A stretch of DNA of 40,026 nt from an uncultured Lachnospiraceae bacterium (lineage in GTDB: Bacteria; Bacillota; Clostridia; Lachnospirales; Lachnospiraceae), in assembly GCA_910587105.1 (NCBI GenBank), contig CAJUMB010000031.1, forward strand, positions 1 through 40,026, given 5' to 3'. The translations under genes were made by a program, and so were the position numbers. The first letter of the stretch is position 1. Each line of letters starts with the position of its first letter. Below the pieces are notes generated by a model. It worked only from the letters and a program-made list of their open reading frames with translations, ran no database searches and had not been told where the DNA came from. Below are positions 7,364-16,198 of the stretch, piece after piece.

Positions 7364-8719
7364 TTGAGGATTTTACATTATGCACTGGGCTTTCCCCCGT
7401 ACCGGTCAGGCGGTTTGACGAAATTCTGTATAGATTTGATAAAACAGCAGAGTGCAGACGGCCATGAGACGGCGCTGCTGTGGCCGGGGCGGATGGGGCT
7501 GTCAGGGAAAAAGGTTTCTGTGAAAAACAAAAAGCCGGTGCCTATAGATGGAGATTCCTGTCTTGTCCAGAGCTTTGAAGTCTGTAATCCCCTTCCCGTA
7601 CCCTATGATGAGGGCATTACCAAATTTCAGGCGTTTACAAAAGATGCAGGAGCAGAAAGTTATGAAGGGCTGTTAAAAGAATTCTGCCCCGATGTTATCC
7701 ATATTCATACACTGATGGGTCTGCACAAAAGTTTTCTGGAGACTGCCAAAAAGAGGAATATCCGCTGTGTATTTACCGCCCACGATTATTTTCCCATCTG
7801 TCCTGCTGTGACTCTGTTTTCCCAGGGGCAGGTCTGCACTGTGTCAAAAAACTGCTCCCAATGCGGGACATGCAGCAGGGGGGCTCTGGCACTGTGGAAA
7901 ATCAGAGCCCTTCAGTCGCCTGTTTACAGGAGGCTGAAAGACAGCCTGGTTGTCCGCGGTTTGAGGAAGCATCATCGGGACAGGCATCTGAGAGGGGGCA
8001 CAACTGACAGCGGCAGACAGCTGTCCACAACAGCAGCTGATTACAGGCGGCTGCGGAATTATTATTATTCACTGCTGAGATATATGGATTGTATCCATTA
8101 CAATAGTACATTGACCAAAACCGTATACGAACAGCATTTTCAATTTTCGGATACCATGGTGATTCCCATCAGCCATAGGGATATACAGGACAATAGGGGG
8201 AAAAGGGAGTTTCCGGAAGACCAGCTGCGGCTGCTGTATTTAGGGCCGGAGGGGGCTGCGAAGGGGTTCTTTCTGCTTCAGGAAGCACTTGACCGTCTGT
8301 GGAAGCTCAGGCAGAATTTCTGTCTGGACATTTACTTTCAGCCTGCAAAGCCATCTCCTTACATGAGGCCCCATAAAAGATATGCCAGTTCAGAATTGGA
8401 AAGCGTCTTTGCCCATGCAGATCTTCTCATTATACCCAGTATCTGGCAGGAAACTTTCGGCTACGGCGTATTGGAAGCCCTAAGTTATGGGGTGCCTGTG
8501 CTGATTAGCGGGAATGTGGGCGCAAAAGATATTCTGGTTCCGGGGGCAGGTATCGTGATAGAGGATATCAACGCCGGTAAACTGTACCATGTACTGAGCA
8601 GAATCAACAGCCGGCAGCTGGCGGGGATGAACGGAGTGATTTTGAAAAAACAGAAAATACTTAGTATGAGGGAGACGGCGTCAGATATAGAAAGACTGTG
8701 TTACACTAAGTGTTTTTAA
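7364..8719 (+). CDS. GT4-family glycosyltransferase with Cys-rich insertion
   Basis: About 451 residues from a TTG start at 7364, chosen because AGGGGG lies 6 bases upstream and because LRILHYALGFPPYRSGGLTK is the standard beginning of a GT4 N-domain; the frame is open upstream but overlaps the preceding gene. A cysteine-rich insertion (HDYFPICPAVTLF, then CTVSKNCSQCGTCSRG) resembles that of many exopolysaccharide GT4 enzymes. The C-domain holds SIWQETFGYGVLEALSYGVP, the retaining-type E-x7-E region binding the nucleotide sugar. It follows the DUF1972 enzyme by 13 bases and is cotranscribed. The acceptor and donor are unknown. Confidence 0.88.
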   Translation: MRILHYALGFPPYRSGGLTKFCIDLIKQQSADGHETALLWPGRMGLSGKKVSVKNKKPVPIDGDSCLVQSFEVCNPLPVPYDEGITKFQAFTKDAGAESYEGLLKEFCPDVIHIHTLMGLHKSFLETAKKRNIRCVFTAHDYFPICPAVTLFSQGQVCTVSKNCSQCGTCSRGALALWKIRALQSPVYRRLKDSLVVRGLRKHHRDRHLRGGTTDSGRQLSTTAADYRRLRNYYYSLLRYMDCIHYNSTLTKTVYEQHFQFSDTMVIPISHRDIQDNRGKREFPEDQLRLLYLGPEGAAKGFFLLQEALDRLWKLRQNFCLDIYFQPAKPSPYMRPHKRYASSELESVFAHADLLIIPSIWQETFGYGVLEALSYGVPVLISGNVGAKDILVPGAGIVIEDINAGKLYHVLSRINSRQLAGMNGVILKKQKILSMRETASDIERLCYTKCF

Positions 8720-8727
8720 GGTACGCT

Positions 8728-8893
8728 CTAGAGCGTGTTTGAAAATTCATTCACGCCAACCGCACGCCCCACTTTGCAGCACATTTGCTCCTTATTCTGT
8801 TGCTGTAGCCCGCTACAGCGCCCTCATGCGGAACAAATCTTCCACAAATTGTGACGCACGGTTGACATAAAGCAATTTTCAAACACACTCTAG
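8728..8893 (+). repeat. 166-bp hairpin repeat (MITE-like), copy 2
   Basis: A 166-bp element bounded by CTAG with 19-bp terminal inverted repeats (CTAGAGCGTGTTTGAAAAT left; the right end is its complement with one mismatch). Inner arms are also complementary, so the whole element can fold into one long imperfect hairpin. It has no coding capacity. The left flank (8713-8731) resembles a second right end, giving the palindrome ACGCTCTAGAGCGT (8723-8736) at the junction. The right end runs directly into AGGAG, the ribosome binding site of the acyltransferase gene. Copies at 1-92 and 11728-11893. Confidence 0.85.
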
Positions 8894-8906
8894 GAGAGGA
8901 ATGGCC

Positions 8907-9611
8907 ATGAGTTTGATGAAACGGCTGTTAAAAATGGCCGGAAAGGAAAGTCTTCGTCTGGATTCTGACATAAGTGCCGGCTATATGTGGATGCTGTTCA
9001 GAGAATATGGCCTGATGATGGTACGCGGCAGGCGGCTGGCACTGGGACGTAGACACATTGCAAATGATATATTTGCAGGACGACGTGTGAAAATTTTGGA
9101 AAAGGAAAAACTGCTGGTGGGCAGTAAAACAATGTTGCACGATTTTGTTTACATAGACGCCCTCTCCAGAGATGGCGTGATTCTCGGTGAAAGGGTCGTT
9201 CTGGGCAGGGGGACAAGAATTGAATGTTCCGGCAGTCTGAGCCGTGTGGGCAAAGGAATCCGGATTGGAGACCGTACAACATTTGGAAATGACTGTTTTT
9301 TCGGGGCGGCAGGAGGGATTACAATCGGAGAAGATGTGATTGGCGGACAATATATCCGTTTTCACGCAGAAAACCACAATTACAGCAAATTGAATGCTCT
9401 GATCCGGGAACAGGGGGTCACCCAGCAGGGCATTAAAGTGGGGAACAACTGCTGGATTGGGTCAGGGGCTGTATTTCTGGATGGAGCAGAACTGGGGGAT
9501 GGATGTGTGGTGGCGGCAAACGCTGTTGTGACAGGTACATTTCCCGAAAATACAGTTATCGGTGGAATTCCAGCCAAAGAGCTGAAAAAACGCGGAGAAC
9601 AAAAATTATAA
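8907..9611 (+). CDS. Hexapeptide-repeat acyltransferase
   Basis: About 234 residues with the left-handed beta-helix pattern of imperfect [LIV]-G-x4 repeats (VILGERVVLGRG, IRIGDRTTFGNDCFFG, ITIGEDVIGG, IKVGNNCWIGSGAVFLDGAELGDGCVVAANAVV). The FHAENHNY segment carries the His expected as catalytic base, and the C-terminal GGIPAKELKK is typical of WcaF/NodL/CysE-like O-acetyltransferases. It probably O-acetylates a sugar of the glycan using acetyl-CoA in the cytosol. Start 8907 gives a better distance to AGGAGAGG than ATG 8901. The ribosome binding site is partly formed by the end of the hairpin repeat just upstream. Confidence 0.88.
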   Translation: MSLMKRLLKMAGKESLRLDSDISAGYMWMLFREYGLMMVRGRRLALGRRHIANDIFAGRRVKILEKEKLLVGSKTMLHDFVYIDALSRDGVILGERVVLGRGTRIECSGSLSRVGKGIRIGDRTTFGNDCFFGAAGGITIGEDVIGGQYIRFHAENHNYSKLNALIREQGVTQQGIKVGNNCWIGSGAVFLDGAELGDGCVVAANAVVTGTFPENTVIGGIPAKELKKRGEQKL

Positions 9612-9656
9612 CATCCACATATTGAGAACACAGAGGGATTTTCAAACACATTATTA

Positions 9657-10535
9657 ATGAAAACGGGATTTATCATTGTAAATTATAATTCATGGGAAAT
9701 GACTGAAAAACTGGCACTGCAGACGGCCTTTTATAAAAACATAGACGCTGTTGTGGTGATAGACAATGCCTCCACAGACGGTTCTTGCCAGCATCTGAAA
9801 AACATGAGTCATAGGAAAATCCATGTTTTTCAGAAAGGCAGAAATGCGGGATATTCCTGCGGCAGTAATTATGGTGCAGATATCTGCCGCAGGCTGGGAA
9901 TGGAGATTGTTTTTATCGCCAATCCAGACGTGTCAGTGGGGGAAGCACACATACAGAAAATCCTGGACCAGTTTGCAGACAGCGATTATTCGGTTCTGTC
10001 CGGAGTAGAACATGATACCCATGGAAATATGTGCTGGCCGCCTTTGTGGAAGCGGAGGCAGTATTGGGATGATTTTGGAGACTGCTTTTTCTTATGGAGA
10101 TGTTTCAACAGGAAAAACTTTGGCACAGAGTTGGACCAAAACGCTGGGGTACAGCAGGCAGAAATGGTGAAAGGCGCATTTTTGGCAGTGCGTTTAGACG
10201 ATTTTCTGGATGTGGGCGGCTTTGATGAACAGATATTTTTGTACTGTGAAGAGAGGGTTCTGGCAGAGAAAATGGAGAGTGCAGGCAGGAAAATCGGAAT
10301 TGTGGCAGACGCACAGTATACCCATACCCACTCAGCTTCCATCCAGAAAACATATAGAAAGGTGAGCAGACAGATGTGTATACTCTATCAGTCCCGGCTG
10401 TATTATCACCAGAAATACAGCCGGATTGGCAGGTGGAAGTATATTCTGCTTGCAGCAGCGATGAATTTCTCTGTATTAGAATATCAGATACGGGACTGGC
10501 TCCGTCTGAGAAAAAAATACAAGGAGTCCCAATGA
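9657..10535 (+). CDS. GT2-family glycosyltransferase
   Basis: A 292-residue GT-A enzyme. GFIIVNYNSW opens the fold, VIDNASTDGS and FIANPDV give the nucleotide and DxD-like positions, and GAFLAVRLDDFLDVGGFDEQIFLYCEERVLAEKM matches the acceptor-side motif (GGFDE...E) of rhamnosyltransferase-like GT2 enzymes. It acts at the cytoplasmic face of the membrane on a lipid-linked intermediate; the sugar is unknown. No good ribosome binding site is close to the ATG; GAGGG lies about 20 bases upstream. The next gene overlaps its stop by four bases (ATGA), indicating translational coupling. Confidence 0.9.
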   Translation: MKTGFIIVNYNSWEMTEKLALQTAFYKNIDAVVVIDNASTDGSCQHLKNMSHRKIHVFQKGRNAGYSCGSNYGADICRRLGMEIVFIANPDVSVGEAHIQKILDQFADSDYSVLSGVEHDTHGNMCWPPLWKRRQYWDDFGDCFFLWRCFNRKNFGTELDQNAGVQQAEMVKGAFLAVRLDDFLDVGGFDEQIFLYCEERVLAEKMESAGRKIGIVADAQYTHTHSASIQKTYRKVSRQMCILYQSRLYYHQKYSRIGRWKYILLAAAMNFSVLEYQIRDWLRLRKKYKESQ

Positions 10536-11701
10536 GCCGATCATTTATTTTTACATTATCTGTTATATTCAGCCTGTATACACTGCCCATGGAAAAGCTA
10601 TTCTTTGTACTGGCCGTACTTTTAGTCTGTAGCATTCTTATGCAGGAGAGCCAGTTCCGGGTCAGTCTGTTTCCGGGCACAGGCATTTACCTGTTTTTCC
10701 TGATATCGGGTATGGCAATCGGTCTTTATAATATGAGTATGAAGAGCTGCCCGCCCAGGTATGTGCTGAAAGATATGGTATATGTCCTATTTCCCTTCTT
10801 GTTCTGGCTGGTGGGAAAAAACACTGCCCCGCTAAAAGCCGGGGGAATCACAGATTTATTTGCAGCTGGAACTGTGGTTTCCTGTTATGATCTGGTGAAC
10901 AGCCTTCTGAAGATTTTTCAAAATGGGGTTTCAGAAATAACACTCTATCAATACCGCCGTATGATTGGCGCAGGTCATCCGCTGACAGTAATTACCTTGT
11001 TTCTGTACATATATATGTCACAGAAGATAAAAATTAAGAAAAAATCGGCATATGGATGTATCGTTATCCTGCTGGCGGACCTGCTGATTCATTTTTCCAG
11101 AATCACGCTCTTAAATACATGCGTATTCCTGTTATATTCAAAAATTTTGAAAAACCCGGTGAAATTTTTTTCGTACGGTGCAGGTGCGGCGGCGGGACTG
11201 GCGGCAGCATACGGGGCATTTCCCGATGTTTTTCACAGCTTTATGGAGCGGCTGGGGAATTCACTGGCAGAAATATCCCATGCCCATGACCCCTGGAACC
11301 ACATTGCCATTGTGACCAACTGGCGGGGGTATGAAGTCTACTGTGAATTGCAGAAATTTCGTCAGGCGGGAATGATAGAACAGATATTCGGCGGTGGTTT
11401 CGGCACTCAGCTGGACGTTCAGGGGAAAGCCTATCTTGTGACAACAGAGCCTGCCCTGCCATTTCTGCATAACGGTTATTTCAGCATTTTAATGATCTGG
11501 GGGATCTGCGGCTGTGCTGCCTATATACTGATGCTGATGGCACTTTATCTGAGAAATAGGATGCTGGCGGAAGGAGAGAGGGAGTTCTGGAAAGCACTGA
11601 TTATGGTCATTGCTGTAGACACCATATTCGTTCATGGATTGTTTTTCAGCACCGGCGTGGCGGGGATGTTTTTGTATCTGGGGGTGCTGGAGCGTGGTTG
11701 A
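10532..11701 (+). CDS. Wzy-like O-antigen/capsule polymerase membrane protein
   Basis: A 389-residue polytopic protein with about ten hydrophobic segments and one large loop (around SLAEISHAHDPWNHIAIVTN to QGKAYLVTTEPALPFLHNGY) near the C-terminus. This is the layout of Wzy/O-antigen ligase proteins, and LHNGYFSILMIWGICG corresponds to their conserved HN-containing segment. It would polymerise repeat units on the outer face of the membrane. Start 10532 follows AAGGAG and overlaps the GT2 stop codon. As is usual for the family the identity rests on topology and context rather than strong motifs. Confidence 0.75.
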   Translation: MSRSFIFTLSVIFSLYTLPMEKLFFVLAVLLVCSILMQESQFRVSLFPGTGIYLFFLISGMAIGLYNMSMKSCPPRYVLKDMVYVLFPFLFWLVGKNTAPLKAGGITDLFAAGTVVSCYDLVNSLLKIFQNGVSEITLYQYRRMIGAGHPLTVITLFLYIYMSQKIKIKKKSAYGCIVILLADLLIHFSRITLLNTCVFLLYSKILKNPVKFFSYGAGAAAGLAAAYGAFPDVFHSFMERLGNSLAEISHAHDPWNHIAIVTNWRGYEVYCELQKFRQAGMIEQIFGGGFGTQLDVQGKAYLVTTEPALPFLHNGYFSILMIWGICGCAAYILMLMALYLRNRMLAEGEREFWKALIMVIAVDTIFVHGLFFSTGVAGMFLYLGVLERG

Positions 11702-11727
11702 AAAGCTGCTCACAGTGCCCACACGCT

Positions 11728-11893
11728 CTGGAGCGTGTCTTAAAAGTCATTCTTGCCATCTGCACGCCCCACTTTGCGGGAGATTTGTGCCAAATTCAGG
11801 TTACATAGCCCGCTATGCGCCCTTCATTTGGAACAAATCTCCCACCAAGTGTGACGCACATCTGACATAAAGCATTTTTAAGACACGCTCTAG
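11728..11893 (+). repeat. 166-bp hairpin repeat (MITE-like), copy 3
   Basis: Same length and ends as copy 2, with 18-bp terminal inverted repeats (CTGGAGCGTGTCTTAAAA left, one mismatch to the right end). Inner arms GGGAGATTTG (11778-11787) and CAAATCTCCC (11834-11843) pair, as do flanking stretches, so it forms one long hairpin. The left boundary is the centre of the palindrome ACACGCTCTGGAGCGTGT (11722-11739). The right end merges with the ribosome binding site TAGGAGAG of the licD-like gene. Confidence 0.85.
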
Positions 11894-11904
11894 GAGAGAA
11901 GAAC

Positions 11905-12720
11905 ATGGATAAAGAAATCGAAAAACTGCACGGTGTTTTGCTGGAAATACTGGATTTTGTATATTCCGTATGCGAGGAACACCACCTTCTGTGCTATCTG
12001 GTATACGGCACAGCCCTGGGGGCATACCGGCACCAGGGATTTATTCCCTGGGATGATGACCTGGATGTTGCCATGCCCAGAGAAGATTATATGAAATTTC
12101 TGCATATCATGAAACAGGAAGGTCATGATGTCTACGAAATTCAGGATGAAAGCAATGAGCGGAATTATTTCCTGTCATTTGCAAAAGTTAGGAAAAAGGA
12201 TACCATATTCATTGAAAGAATCACAGGAGATATCTATACTCATAAAGGAATTTTCATTGACATATTCCCTCTGGATTATGTGAAAGATATAGAGACAGCT
12301 GCATTCAGACGGAAACGCAGATGCATCACATACCTGAGGCACATTTTGAAATTCAACGCCTGTCCGGGCTTATATAAGAAGAAAAGAAATAAAAAAGATT
12401 ACATTCTGGATAGCATCATCAGCATTCCAGCTGTGCTCCTGCCAAGGAGACTGCTGCTTTTCTTGTTGAATAGACTGAAAATAGGGGAAACATCCAGAGA
12501 AGAAGCAGGTTACGTAGCGGAATATGATACCAGCGGTCCGGTGCAGGTGGTGCCATACGACGTGTACTTTCCTCCCCGGAAAATAGAGTTCGAGGGGAAA
12601 ATTTACTATGTTCCCAATAAAATTGAGGAATACCTGACATATATATACGGAAGCGGCTATATGCAGCCTCCGCCAGTGAAACATCAAAAATCTGTCAAAC
12701 CTTTGGAAATAAAATTTTAA
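11905..12720 (+). CDS. LicD family phosphotransferase
   Basis: A 271-residue protein of the nucleotidyltransferase-fold LicD family. The signature YLVYGTALGAYRHQGFIPWD followed by DDLDVAMPREDY (residues about 32-63) contains the GT/S and the Asp cluster that binds metal. LicD members transfer phosphocholine or another phospho-substituent to surface glycans and teichoic acids. No licA/licC-like choline genes are visible here, so the transferred group is uncertain. The ATG at 11905 follows TAGGAGAG, formed at the edge of the hairpin repeat. A paralogue lies at 22083-22913. Confidence 0.88.
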   Translation: MDKEIEKLHGVLLEILDFVYSVCEEHHLLCYLVYGTALGAYRHQGFIPWDDDLDVAMPREDYMKFLHIMKQEGHDVYEIQDESNERNYFLSFAKVRKKDTIFIERITGDIYTHKGIFIDIFPLDYVKDIETAAFRRKRRCITYLRHILKFNACPGLYKKKRNKKDYILDSIISIPAVLLPRRLLLFLLNRLKIGETSREEAGYVAEYDTSGPVQVVPYDVYFPPRKIEFEGKIYYVPNKIEEYLTYIYGSGYMQPPPVKHQKSVKPLEIKF

Positions 12721-12766
12721 AAGACGTAACTGTTTTGTACCTTCACAGTTACAAAAAGGCACATAA

Positions 12767-14554
12767 ATGACCATACTAAGGAATATAGCGAAATTAAATA
12801 AGATAATGGATATGAGCAGAAAAGAAAAACTGCAGATTGCCGGCATTGCAGTCATGATGCTGATAGGAGCTTTTCTGGAAACTCTGGGCGTGTCCATGGT
12901 GGTTCCGCTGGTTCTCGTTGTAACCGAGCCCGGGGTGATGGAACAGAATCTGTTTATAAGGAACATATGTACTCTGTGCAATATCCATACAGAAAAAACA
13001 TTCGTATTGGCCATCATAACATGTCTGGCTGTTATATTTATCATCAAAGGACTTTTCCTGCTGGCCGAATATCAAATACAGTTCCGTTTCGTACATAAAA
13101 GTAAACTAAACATGCAGAGGAGGCTTCTGCAAATATACCTGAACAGGCCGTATGAGTACTTTCTGGGCACAAACTTCAGTGAGGTCCTGCAGAATCTGAC
13201 AGAAAATGTTAACGCCGCATTTACCGTATTTTCCCATATATTAGGTTTTTTCACAGAAGTCATCGTATCCCTGTTTCTGGCAGCTGCAATTTTCTTAATC
13301 GACCCAATGATGACTATATTGGTGAGCTTTGTGCTGCTGCTTCTGGTCTTCTTTCTCCTGAAAGCAATTAGAAGCACCCTGGAACAGGAGGGAAGAAAAA
13401 GACAAAAGTATGGCGCTCAGATGTCAAAATGGCTCCTTCAGGCCATACATGGAATCAAGGAAATTAAAATATTAGGGAAAGAAAATTACTTCCTTGAGAA
13501 TTATATCCGCACAGGAGAAAAACAGCTGGAAGCGGAGAGGAAAAACATAATCTTAAACAGAGTGCCGAGGATATTAATCGAGAGCTTCAGCGTAAGCGCC
13601 ATGCTCATTGGCATCGCAGTCATGGTATTTGCCGGAGGCGATTTGGGCAGACTGCTCCCGGCGCTCTCCGCCTTCGCCATGGCGGCGGCGCGCCTGATGC
13701 CAAGCGCTCATCGGGTGGTTACTTATATGAATGAACTGACATACTACGAACCGGCATTGGATAAACTGGCAGATAATTTTGAGATATTAATAAAAGGAAA
13801 AGAAGAGAACCTGGGAGAGCCAGACGGTTTGGCAGGGGAAGATGGGTCAGATATATCCTCACACGCCGGATTTCTGACGATGAAAGAAGAAATCATGCTG
13901 ACCGGAATCTGTTACCGCTATCCCAATGCGGAAACCAATGTGTTCGAAAATGCAGAAATGAGGATTCCTATCGGAAAATCTGTAGGAATTACAGGAGTAT
14001 CCGGGGCGGGAAAGACAACTATCGTGGATATTCTTCTGGGACTGTTAAAGCCCCAGGCTGGAACAATACTGGCAGACGGCATGGACATAAGGGGCAGCAG
14101 TCATGAGTGGCTGTCCCATACAGGCTGCATTCCCCAGATGATCTTTATGCTGGATGGAACAATCCGCAGCAACATTGCATTTGGAATACCAGAGGAGGAT
14201 ACAGACGATGACAGAGTATGGGAGTCGCTTGAAGAAGCACAGCTGGCAGACTTTGTCCGCAGCCTGCCGGGAAAACTGGATACGGAGATAGGTGAACGGG
14301 GAGTAAGGCTTTCGGGAGGACAGAGGCAGCGGGTCGGGGTAGCAAGGGCATTGTATACGGATCCGGATTTGTTAATCTTTGATGAAGCAACTTCCGCTCT
14401 GGACAGCGGTACAGAAGCGGCGCTGATGGAAGCGGTCAGTCGCCTCCAGGGGAAAAAGACTATGGTTATCATTGCCCATCGTTTACAGACAATCCAGATG
14501 TGTGATATAGTATATCGGGTGGAAAACGGGGAAATACGGAGGGAATGGATATGA
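12767..14554 (+). CDS. ABC-type glycan flippase/exporter (MsbA/PglK-like)
   Basis: A 595-residue half-transporter with an N-terminal six-helix membrane domain (about 1-330) and a C-terminal ATPase. Walker A GVSGAGKTT (about 411), signature LSGGQRQRVGVARAL (about 514), Walker B LLIFDEATSALD (about 534) and the switch His in IIAHRL are all intact. A dimer would move lipid-linked oligosaccharide or another hydrophobic substrate across the membrane; at the end of a polysaccharide operon with a Wzy-like gene a PglK-type flippase is the natural reading. A 7-bp inverted repeat (GTAACTG/CAGTTAC, 12726-12752) lies in the short gap before it. A truncated foreign gene directly abuts its stop codon. Confidence 0.9.
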   Translation: MTILRNIAKLNKIMDMSRKEKLQIAGIAVMMLIGAFLETLGVSMVVPLVLVVTEPGVMEQNLFIRNICTLCNIHTEKTFVLAIITCLAVIFIIKGLFLLAEYQIQFRFVHKSKLNMQRRLLQIYLNRPYEYFLGTNFSEVLQNLTENVNAAFTVFSHILGFFTEVIVSLFLAAAIFLIDPMMTILVSFVLLLLVFFLLKAIRSTLEQEGRKRQKYGAQMSKWLLQAIHGIKEIKILGKENYFLENYIRTGEKQLEAERKNIILNRVPRILIESFSVSAMLIGIAVMVFAGGDLGRLLPALSAFAMAAARLMPSAHRVVTYMNELTYYEPALDKLADNFEILIKGKEENLGEPDGLAGEDGSDISSHAGFLTMKEEIMLTGICYRYPNAETNVFENAEMRIPIGKSVGITGVSGAGKTTIVDILLGLLKPQAGTILADGMDIRGSSHEWLSHTGCIPQMIFMLDGTIRSNIAFGIPEEDTDDDRVWESLEEAQLADFVRSLPGKLDTEIGERGVRLSGGQRQRVGVARALYTDPDLLIFDEATSALDSGTEAALMEAVSRLQGKKTMVIIAHRLQTIQMCDIVYRVENGEIRREWI

Positions 14555-14566
14555 TGAAGGTAAAAC

Positions 14567-16040
14567 CGCCGCTTTGGAAAAACGCTGGCAATGAGTATGC
14601 TGGATGAATCAACGTCCAGTGCTTTTTCCCACACTAAAAGATATTGGAGGAAGAACTTTTGAAAAAGCATATGGAATGCTGCAGCAGACGATCTCCAAAT
14701 TATGCATTGAACATGCATATCTGGCTGACAGCAGTAAAGTGGACTGTATGGACCGGGAATGCTTTCTGCGCCTGAAAAACCGGGCCGGCAGTGATGTGCA
14801 GTATGCAGTCGATACGTTACTGCGTATGATGGCTTTTCATTATGGGAAAAGTGTGATTCTTTTGATAGACGAATACAATGTGCCTCTGGCGAAAGCATCA
14901 GATTATGGATATTATGAAGACATGATGGATGTGATGCGGGTGTTCCTGGGAATGGTGTGGAAGACAAATCCAGCTCTAAAATTTGCTATCGTCACTGGAT
15001 GCCTGCGAATTGCAAAAGAGAGCATTTTCACAGGGGCAGACAATTTCATTTCAAGTTCCATATCGGGTCAAAGGTATCATCAATATTTTGGTTTTACAGA
15101 ACCTGAAGTACGTCAGATGCTGGAAGATGCTGGATTTCCGGAAAAATTGGATGAAATGAAACAGTGGTATGATGGTTATCATGTAAAAACCGGAAAGAGA
15201 TTATACAATCCCCGTTCTGTGGTGATGGCACTATCCAACAATAACCTGGGAAACTACTGGAGAAATTCCGGGCCATACGATGAAATCTACTATTACATGG
15301 AACACAATGTGGATACAGTGCGTGAAAGCCTGGCGCTTATGATATCCGGCTATCCAGTGCCGGTAAAAATCAGAGAGTATGCGGCAGTTTCACAGAATTT
15401 GGAGACAAAAGAAGAGATCTTTTCGGCCATGGTGGTGTATGGTTTTCTAAGTTATGAAAATGGAAGTGTATCTATACCAAACAGGGAACTAATGGAAAAA
15501 TTTTCTGATATGCTTCAAAAAGAACCTTCGCTGGGATATGTTTACCGGCTGGCAAAGGAATCCCAGCAGATGCTGCAGGCAACATTGGCGGGAAGAACAG
15601 AAATTATGGAAGAAATTCTACAGCGGGCTCATAATACAGAAACACCGCTTTTAAGCTATAACCATGAAGTCGAATTAACCGCTGTGGTGAATTTGGTTTA
15701 TCTGGCAGCGCGGGACAATTACCGGGTGGAGAGGGAAGAACGGGCAGGAATCGGATATGTGGATTTTATTTTTTATCCCGAGACAGATAGAAATGCAGAC
15801 GGCATTATTTTGGAGTTGAAGGTAGACCACACCCTAGAAGAGGCAATCCAACAGATCCGGGAAAAGCAGTATGCACTGCGTTTTCGGGAAAGACTGGGGG
15901 AAAAGAGAAAATATACTGGCAGAGTGCTGGGGGTGGGGATAGGCTATGATAAGGCGGGGAAGACGCATAGGTGTAAAGTGGAGGTTCTGGAGGAGCAGGA
16001 AGATTCCAAGCTCACCGCTGCTGTTACCATTTCCAATTAG
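14567..16040 (+). pseudogene. Broken AAA-ATPase-like / PD-(D/E)XK nuclease superfamily gene
   Basis: The 478-codon frame from 14604 matches the family combining an AAA-ATPase-like domain and a C-terminal PD-(D/E)XK domain: ILLIDEYNVPL (Walker B region), AIVTGCLRIAKESIFTGADN, FGFTEPEVRQML, WYDGYHVKTGKRLYNPRSV, and near the end YVDFIFYPE...GIILELKVD. It lacks its own P-loop. That motif is found just upstream in another frame: 14567-14608 encodes RRFGKTLAMSMLDE. The N-terminus before RRFGKT is gone and about 30 codons are deleted between MSMLD and MNQRPV, joined at a TGGATGAA-like microhomology. The gene abuts the ABC transporter stop at 14554. Function of this family is unclear; the copy is probably inactive. 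Confidence 0.8.
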
Positions 16041-16111
16041 TTTTTGTCGATATTGTGTCAACGACAAAAATGAAGGCGGCATGCATATTTCTTGCTTATA
16101 CGCATGCCGTC
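16041..16111. terminator. Two adjacent inverted repeats, possible terminator
   Basis: TTTTTGTCG (16041-16049) and CGACAAAAA (16062-16070) form a 9-bp stem right behind the preceding stop codon, and a second stem joins GGCGGCATGC (16076-16085) with GCATGCCGTC (16102-16111). The first could terminate in either direction since it has T and A tracts on both sides. They might instead be remains of a mobile element end. Confidence 0.4.
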
Positions 16112-16198
16112 TTATGGCATTGTTCAGGAGGTTTTGGTTTTAAATACTTTATGGACCAATTCCTGTTCTCCTGGAGAATTGGGCAAATGTCAATTTCT

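Noticed and set aside
14101..14967. Minus-strand open frame of 288 codons
   Set aside because: It runs opposite the ABC transporter ATPase domain and the broken AAA gene, with Ser/His/Cys-rich low-complexity composition typical of antisense frames.
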